This document shows positions 55,214 through 64,000 of a DNA stretch of 64,000 nt, in pieces. The notes under the pieces were generated by a model. That model worked only from the letters and a program-made list of their open reading frames with translations. It was not told the origin of the DNA and did not search any database. The translations under genes and the position numbers were made by a program. The DNA comes from Bugula neritina. Lineage: Eukaryota; Bryozoa; Gymnolaemata; Cheilostomatida; Bugulidae. The first letter of the stretch is position 1; each line of letters starts with the position of its first letter. The stretch is from the NCBI GenBank assembly GCA_964035545.1, contig OZ037770.1, forward strand, positions 2,538,001-2,602,000. The letters are read 5' to 3'.

Positions 55214-55790
55214 TTGTAGTGAATTTCGCAGTTCACTATAATTTGTGGATCTACTTATGCAAAGCCACTTCACCAGGTTTATCACAATTAAATAGAGTTT
55301 ATTACTTAGAAATGTTGCAACAATAAAAGCTACTAATACTAACACACACGATTACATAATACAGAGCAATTCATACACAGCTATTCCTAATCAAGTCCCA
55401 AGCTGCTCTGCCTGTCAAGCTGCCTAGCGTGTTTTCACAGCACATTCGCAGCTCCGCCTATTACTAATTACTAGCTGTGTCTCATTGGTCACGAGATGAT
55501 GCCATCCCAATGGACGACACTGCCGGTGTCGGATAGCAGTCGGCGTAGTCGACGCAGAGTCGTCCCTGTCGATATTAATTAACCCCATAACAAAAAGCAT
55601 AACGCTAACATCTTCTACCAAGCACACTAACTGCCAATGCAAATCATCTGCACCTCCTGTTAAGTTGATTGGCCATTCTGCGTACGGTTGTTGATTCTAG
55701 TTAACTAGTCTTGCCTTGGTCCACTGCGAACATCAGTAGCTAATAGTTAGTACACAGCCCAGCGTAGAAAAGATGCTATGTGATGCAGTC
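55214..55790 (-). mobile_element. Possible solo LTR of gypsy type
   Basis: On the minus strand the end contains AGTAATAAACTC and then CCTGGTGAAGTGGCTTTGCA, ending ATTCACTACA. The CCTGGTGAAGT...GCA...AAGTA segment resembles the same part of the element 1 LTR. The start is unclear and no target duplication was found. Confidence 0.3.
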
Positions 55791-55804
55791 GATAGGCATC
55801 CCCC

Positions 55805-58610
<2,806 letters not shown>

Positions 58611-58618
58611 CATCCCCC

Positions 58619-58970
58619 TAATTACGTCTACTGCCGATGTAGACGTCGAGCCATGATGTACTAAGACTAAGCAACGAGGAGTGGTCCTTTGATAATAACA
58701 TAAACTAAAATCCTTTACATCCTCCTCACCTATCGAAAGGTACATTCTACTAACTAATACAATTGAAATTGAAATTAACACAACTGTAAAAGAATATAAA
58801 CACATAATATTACAACAGTATAATATAATATAAGTGTCCTACTAGTTTACGACAGAGTTTCGTGACACACAGTCCAACTAATTCTTGACACACAGTCTAT
58901 ATGCATCGTGACACACAGTCCATTTACATCACCTCTACGGAGCATAAGTACAAGTTGCTACCAGTCAGAG
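58619..58970. repeat. GTGACACACAGTC repeats between hAT element and element 3
   Basis: GACACACAGTC occurs three times at 58862-58922 in otherwise unremarkable sequence. It could belong to the 3' LTR of element 3, but no boundary was seen. Confidence 0.4.
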
Positions 58971-59009
58971 GGGTATGAGGAAGTCGGGGTCATCAGGTTA
59001 CTTTGCTAG

Positions 59010-59361
59010 TCATTCTTCAAGTCTCTTCTGTAGTTTAGTCAATTCAGCAGCCGTCCGTTCCTGCTCCTTACAGAGCCGAGCCATATGCCGCTGTAGCTTC
59101 TTTACATCCGTCAACAGGAACTGGTCGGGGCTAGTGTTTCCGTTAGTCGGGTCACGGGTACTCTTCCTCTGTCTAGGGGGGGGGGGGTGTGGCTGCGTGA
59201 CGGTAGGATCTATCTTCTAGTTCCTCAACCTTGAAAAGTCTCATCTGCAACAGAGCACCCAGCTTCTGTTGTAGGGAACTCCATCCAGTCAGTACGACGC
59301 CGACGACTGAGTCCCGCAGTCTAACAACCCACTGATTACCAGAATCATCCGGGCGACCGCC
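59010..59361 (-). pseudogene. Third-ORF-like frame of element 3 (about 117 codons)
   Basis: The frame has a hydrophobic/helical start (QWVVRLRDSVVGVVL), a Pro tract over a C homopolymer, a basic segment (RQRKSTRDP) and a Lys/Arg/Glu-rich amphipathic helix (DVKKLQRHMARLCKEQER). It matches the position and layout of the element 1 third ORF after its fingers. Upstream, a TGTCAAAAGTGA stretch near 59570 may be a decayed finger. Weak evidence. Confidence 0.4.
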
Positions 59362-59781
59362 TCACTCTAAGTCGTCAGTGAAATCACCTGACATCAGGAG
59401 CTCTAGCTCAATCCCTATAACAGAACGAGACCGCAATTGGCTACTGGTCTAAATTGTACTTAAATAGAAGAATTGCACTAGTAGACTTCCCATAAGACAG
59501 TCGCTATGTTAGCCCTACTGTCCACTTAGGGCTTCGTAGACGCCAATTGCAACAACTGTGGGTTCACTTTTGACAGTTACAACTGGTAAGGGCGCTCAAC
59601 ACGGTAGAAGGGGTGACGCAATGACCCTCCCCCGGTGGCTGGCTTCGCCCTTGTTGTCCTCCCAGTTGACGTAATTATACACGCCAACTGAGGCCTTCAA
59701 CTCACAGTTGAGTCTCTCGATATCGAGGAACTACAAATCTTAATTGCTGCCTCCCAGACTTCTTTTGTGCTGGTTGACAAG

Positions 59782-60459
59782 TTATAGTAGACTATACATG
59801 TAATCCATGTCACACCAGAAGTCTTGCGAATTAGATGGCGGCGCCCTAGTACGTTGACTGCGCTCCAACGGTACTCGGGAATTCGCTGATGCTGGTGACC
59901 CTACCACCACGGGTGGTGTCGCCAGTACGGGGGTGTCCACCAGTATTGGTGATTCCCTCTCGGCTGCCTCTTCCTCGTGAAATTGAGAAATTTCCATCTC
60001 AATCGGGGCGACCGGCGTGTCGGCCGGCTCCACTGGTGGTTGGGCCGGCTCGGACCGGTCTTCCGGTGTGTCGGCCGCCTCCTCCTCTGGTGGAGGTGGC
60101 CGGAGCGGGCCAGGTGGTGCGTCGGCCGCTCCTTCCTGATCTGGCAGGACCTCTTCTATCTTTCTATATGCCATGTCTTGCCCTCTCATGGGAGAGCGTT
60201 GTACAGGCTCTAAGAGTAGAGGGGCCTGTCCTGCTGCGTCAGGGCTCGCCCAGTATGGTTTTAACCGTGCTCCGTTCTGAATTGACACTTGTCCAGAACG
60301 TTTCACTTTATACGTGTGATTTGACATCACCTCAATCACGCAATAAGGACCCACGAACTTTAGCTGTAACTTAGCCGCCTGTCTGCGCCGCCGACGATGA
60401 CTGATCATCCAGACCCAGTCTCCCACCTTATACAAAAGGGGGGTCATCAGAGTCACCAC
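59782..60459 (-). pseudogene. pol: Integrase C-terminal module and tail, element 3
   Basis: 225 open codons with the GPY-like segment KFVGPYCVIEVMSNHTYKV and QNGARLKPYWASPDAA, near-identical in layout to element 1. A long Pro/Glu/Ala tail and a terminal DFWCDMDYMYSLL follow. A frame break separates it from the integrase core at 60494. Confidence 0.85.
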
Positions 60460-60493
60460 TCCTGACCTGACCGTAGCACTCCTTGAGCTGTCC

Positions 60494-61460
60494 TCATGCG
60501 TTTAAGAGCTCATCCACATAATCGTGGACATTGCTCTCTGGAGCCGGAACCCTTGTTTCTCTCTCCAGCATGAGAAAGTTAGGGGTCTCCAGTGTACTGG
60601 AGTGAGGGGTACTACGATAAGCTCGCATAATTTGCGGCATCACCAAATCCCACTCTTCCTGGCTCTTACCGATAAGCAGGCTTCTCAGTGAGTCCCCTAG
60701 CATCCTGTTGTTCTGCTCCACAACCCCATTCCCTTGCGGGTGATACGGGGTCGTCCGACTCTGGTTTATCCCCCATGTTTTACAGAGATCACTCATAAGT
60801 TGCGACTGAAACTGTGCGCCTTGATCAGAGTGTATTTGTTCCGGCAAGCCGAAATAACAGAGCACTTGCTGATCCTAGGCTCTAGCCACCGTGGGGGCCG
60901 GCGCATCTGGAATAGCCAGTGCATCAGCCCACCGCGTGAAATGGTCAGGTAACACCAGTATCCAGTTATTACCTCTTACTGTCGTGGGCATGGGACCTAC
61001 CAGATCTACAGCAACTACCTGCCACGGACGACCGGCATGGAAGCGGCGCCTCCCTGCAGTCTCAGTGGAGCGGCTATGTTTACTAGCTTGGCATAGCTCA
61101 CACTTCCGCACCCGGAGTCGGACATCCCAGGTCACACCGGACCAAAACCACTGGAGTTGAAGACACCTAGTCATCCGCCCAGCTCCTGCATGAGCTTGCT
61201 TATGGGTGTCCCAGATCAACTACCGCCTCAGAGCAGACGGACAGACTACCCTCTCTCGTTCACGGCGATTGGTGCCGGCTACTAGCGTTATTGTTAACAG
61301 CCCATCACCGTTAAACCGGAGGGAGTCCCAGCGGTCGCAGAAATATTTAAACTCTGCACTCCTCACCCGCTGTTCGACCTCACTAGGTCGCCGTCCCTCC
61401 TTCTTGGCCCGGACTAGGTCAGCTACCACCCCCACTAGGTCAGCTGACACAGCTCCTTGA
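60494..61460 (-). pseudogene. pol: Integrase zinc domain and catalytic core, element 3
   Basis: Frames at 61220-61450, 60875-61219 and 60494-60865 give, in order, the pre-zinc region, HKQAHAG...CELC, the first Asp (AVDLVGPMP), the second Asp (HSDQGAQ) and a Glu (GVVEQNNRM). Small breaks at about 61220 and 60870 separate them. The DDE residues are still readable. Confidence 0.85.
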
Positions 61461-62843
61461 CGTTCCTGAGCAGCGTGGGGTTTGCGTGAAGGTTGTTAAC
61501 AGCCTCATTAGGGGAATCGGACCGAAGTTCTCCTTCCTCCCAGCTGTATGCAACTGCTTTCCCAAACTGTTCTTCAACGTTCGAGCGAGGGGGTCCACCA
61601 TCCCTACGCTCGATATTTTGGCATTGCTTACACCCATCTGCCTGGCGGCAGCTGAGTCCGTCGGCATTACCGTGTTTCTTACCGGGTCGGTGTTTGATCC
61701 GATAAGAAAACTCTGCCAGAATTTCCAGCCAGCGCGCCACTTGGCTTGATGATTCAGCCCACCGACACAGCCATATCAAAGATGCATAAGCCGTTTGTAA
61801 TCGGAACGTACGCCCATACAGATATGGTCTAAAGTGTTTGACCACCTTAACTACTGCCAGGAATTCTTTCCTGGTTGTACAGTAGTTCTTCTCAGGCGCC
61901 AACATAGCTTTACTATAGTAAGCCACTACCACCTCGCGACCATCTTAGACCTGAGACAGCACAGCCCCCACATTGTGGTTACTGGCATCAGTATCCAAAA
62001 TGTATTCCTTCGCCGGATCAGGATACGCCAAGATGGGCACTTCTACCAGGAGATCCTTCAGATGGTCAAATGCTTGCTGCCCAGTCTGGGTCCACTGCCA
62101 TCGCACCCCCTTTGCTGTCAGCCGATTTAACGGCTGTGCAATTCCTGCGAAGTTTGGTATGTACTGACGATAGTACCCTACCAGTCCCAGGAATGCCCGC
62201 AATTCAGAGAGGTTGACAGGAACAGCCCAGTCCCTCACAGCCCGTACCTTCTCGAGATTGGTGGCGACCCCGTCTCGACCAACCACATGGCCCAGGTACT
62301 TGACCTTGCGCTGCAGTAACGCACACTTAGAGGGCTTGAGCTTCAGACCAGCAGCTCAAAGTCTGTCAAACATCTCTCTGAGCCGACTGACATGAGTGTC
62401 GAAGTCGAGGGGATGACAATGACATCATCGAGATAGATGAGCAAGGTCTTCCAGTGCAGCCCACTCAGGACTTGCTCCATGAGCCGCTGGAAGGTGGCCG
62501 GTGCGGACGTAAGTCCGAATGGCAGCACCTTCCTCTTCCAGAGCCTATCCCGCGTAATAAACGCGGTCTTGTCCTGTGCTTCAGGACTCAGGGGCACCTG
62601 CCAATACCCGCTTAACAAGTCCAACGTACTGAAAAACTTGCTACCAGCTAAAGCATCTAGCGACTCGTCAAGCCTAGGAAAAAGGTAAGCATGCTGGATG
62701 GACTCGCTGTTCAGCCTGCGATAATCAATGCAAAACCTCCAGCTCCCATCCTTTTTCCGAACCAGGACAACTGGAGAACTCCAGGCCCCATGGCCTGGCT
62801 CAATCAGGTCCCGGTTCAGAAGGTCTTGCACCTGACTGCTCAC
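61435..62843 (-). pseudogene. pol: Reverse transcriptase and RNase H, element 3
   Basis: RT lies at 62343-62843 (RKKDGSWRFCIDYRRLN, STLDLLSGYWQ, FGLTSAPATF, YLDD). A connecting frame lies at 61945-62286 (AFLGLVGYYRQYIP, DTDASNHNVGAV). RNase H continues at 61435-61932 (YCTTRKEFLAVVKVVKHF, YRIKHRPGKKHGNADGLS). Breaks at about 62340 and 61940. The second RNase H acidic position reads KEFLAV. The third reads QTAYA where element 1 has RTDHA, so a catalytic Asp is lost. Confidence 0.87.
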
Positions 62844-62854
62844 TTTTTTTCTTC

Positions 62855-63602
62855 CACAGGATAGTTAAGGGCATCCTTACTAAGAATATCATTAATTTAG
62901 CTCACAATGTAGTCTAGGTTCCTGCTATGATATTATTCTGTGGGTGGCATGCGTGTTGCCTGCTTGTGTATGTTTAGCCTGATATTAGACTATGACCAAT
63001 AAACAGCAAGCTCAATTAGGGCTGCATTATATATCAACATTCCATTGTGGCTGCTCTATAAATGAATTACACAACAAGCTATTCATTAGGCTAGCGGGTC
63101 TGTAATTAGTAATGGACGCGCTAATATCTTCCCATCTCTACGTGTTCACTGAAACGCAAAGTGATGCGCGGTGCTTATTAGTAAAGAAAAAATAACTTAT
63201 TTTCAGTGTATAAGTCATTACTTTATAGAAAATCTATAAAAGCTAATAGAAACATCACAAAATCCGCGCTGCAGAAATATCTCAAGATTCCAACAGTGCT
63301 TTTTTTTTTCAGATATTATGTTTTCCTGCTGAGATATTTCACTGGGACTGACATGATGTTTTTTCAGCTAAAAATAGGGGGAAATGGGTAGTTTTTTGTC
63401 TGCAGCTTAGCCAAATAATCGAAAATTAAAAATTCCAAAAATCCCGCGCTGAGGAAGAGAGCTATCTACAACATAGTTTTTAAATTTTGATTCTAGCACA
63501 ATTAGGTAGGATTTTATTTTACTGGGACTGAATTCTTATATGATAACAATGCATCATCAGCCTAGCAGCTAGAACTAAAAGGTTGCCCTTAACTATCCTG
63601 TG
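62855..63602. mobile_element. 748-bp TIR element inserted in element 3
   Basis: Perfect 19-bp terminal inverted repeats, CACAGGATAGTTAAGGGCA at 62855-62873 and its complement at 63584-63602. The interior has no transposase. TACTGGGACTGA-like motifs occur twice (about 63340 and 63518). Comparison with elements 1 and 2 shows that it interrupts pol. Target duplication is unclear (possibly TC). Confidence 0.85.
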
Positions 63603-64000
63603 TCTCAGGACCGAACCGGCGAGTCGGCTGCCGAGTCGGCTGCCAAATCGGCACCGTCCTTGCCGCCAGGGGTATCTCATGACAGACAGCTTTAGTCAGG
63701 CCCATGTCATGATCGCCGCAGCTGAACACGTCTTTGTACTCAGAGAGTAACTGCGCCATTACCAGGCGTTCCCGCTTACTCTAACAGCCATCACAGGCAT
63801 CCCCGTACAACTCTGCTTTGTGTTCAGGTACCGGCCCCCTGCTGTCTCTAATGGGTACTCTACAGGCTTCATCCGCCGTTTCCAGCGCGGGCCCGACATC
63901 CTCCTCCTGCACGGAGTGGAACTTCTCCACTAGTGACCCAGCCGGCAATTCTACCGGCTCCGTGAAAGGATTCACACATTGGACCAGGAACTCCCCTCGC
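63603..64000 (-). pseudogene. pol: Protease-RT linker of element 3
   Basis: The frame at 63781-63975 (NPFTEPVELPAGSLVEKFHS) aligns with the same region of elements 1 and 2. The segment from 63780 down to 63610 encodes the stretch that precedes RT, with frame breaks. It continues past the window edge. Confidence 0.8.

Larger units (their letters stand above)
58975..64000 (-). mobile_element. Degenerate Ty3/gypsy retroelement (element 3), cut by the window edge
   Basis: Minus-strand order from the right edge: protease-RT linker (64000-63603), RT, RNase H, integrase, Pro-rich tail and a third-ORF-like frame. It is the same family as elements 1 and 2 by pol. A 748-bp TIR element splits it just upstream of RT. 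gag and the 5' LTR lie outside the window. Frames are broken in several places. Confidence 0.88.

Overview
The window is animal nuclear DNA: AT-rich, with spliced genes, long microsatellites, two 23-bp satellites, a tRNA-type SINE, hAT DNA transposons and Ty3/gypsy LTR retroelements. The gene content (an LRR-Roc-COR protein, a caspase, a cytosolic animal-type tyrosyl-tRNA synthetase) suggests an invertebrate, perhaps a sponge or other early-branching animal. The species assignment is inference only. No bacterial or plastid features are seen.

Layout: (1) 1-8.1 kb, minus strand: a 7-exon LRR-Roc-COR GTPase gene, assembled by splice sites into one 920-codon frame, with a tandem array of LRR exons (643-bp period). 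(2) 8.4-13.5 kb, minus: the integrase remnant of one retroelement next to a broken gypsy element (element 2) with its 5' LTR, gag, protease, RT, RNase H and a third ORF, but no integrase. (3) 13.5-20 kb: mostly non-coding, with a 2.4-kb satellite of 23-bp units. (4) 20-25.2 kb: two 3'-terminal exons of an unidentified gene, a foldback element, triplet arrays and a decayed hAT transposon. (5) 25.2-41 kb: a tandem segmental duplication, each unit carrying a 7-exon tyrosyl-tRNA synthetase gene on the minus strand. Both copies encode 327 residues and stop at the same codon at the start of the EMAPII-like tail. (6) 41-44.6 kb: non-coding, with a possible LTR remnant. (7) 44.67-54.55 kb: a 5-exon caspase catalytic domain, minus strand. 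Its 8.6-kb third intron holds a 21-bp minisatellite split by a complete but inactivated gypsy element on the plus strand (element 1, 45746-53218, 4-bp target duplication). (8) 55.8-58.6 kb: a 2.8-kb hAT-type inverted-repeat element with an almost pure A/T core and a perfect 8-bp target duplication. (9) 59-64 kb, minus: a third gypsy copy (element 3), interrupted by a 748-bp TIR element and running off the right edge.

The most unusual signal is the third ORF of the gypsy family. In element 1 it encodes a C2H2 finger followed by a second C/H cluster, a basic Ser/Pro/Arg region and a tail. The core of the finger region is also seen in divergent element 2. Element 1 has a strong splice donor eight codons into gag and a consensus branchpoint plus acceptor just before this ORF, with matching phases, which suggests expression from a spliced RNA. 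The second most interesting signal is the LRR exon array: introns and most of the exon are nearly identical between copies, while replacements fall mainly on the exposed LRR positions.
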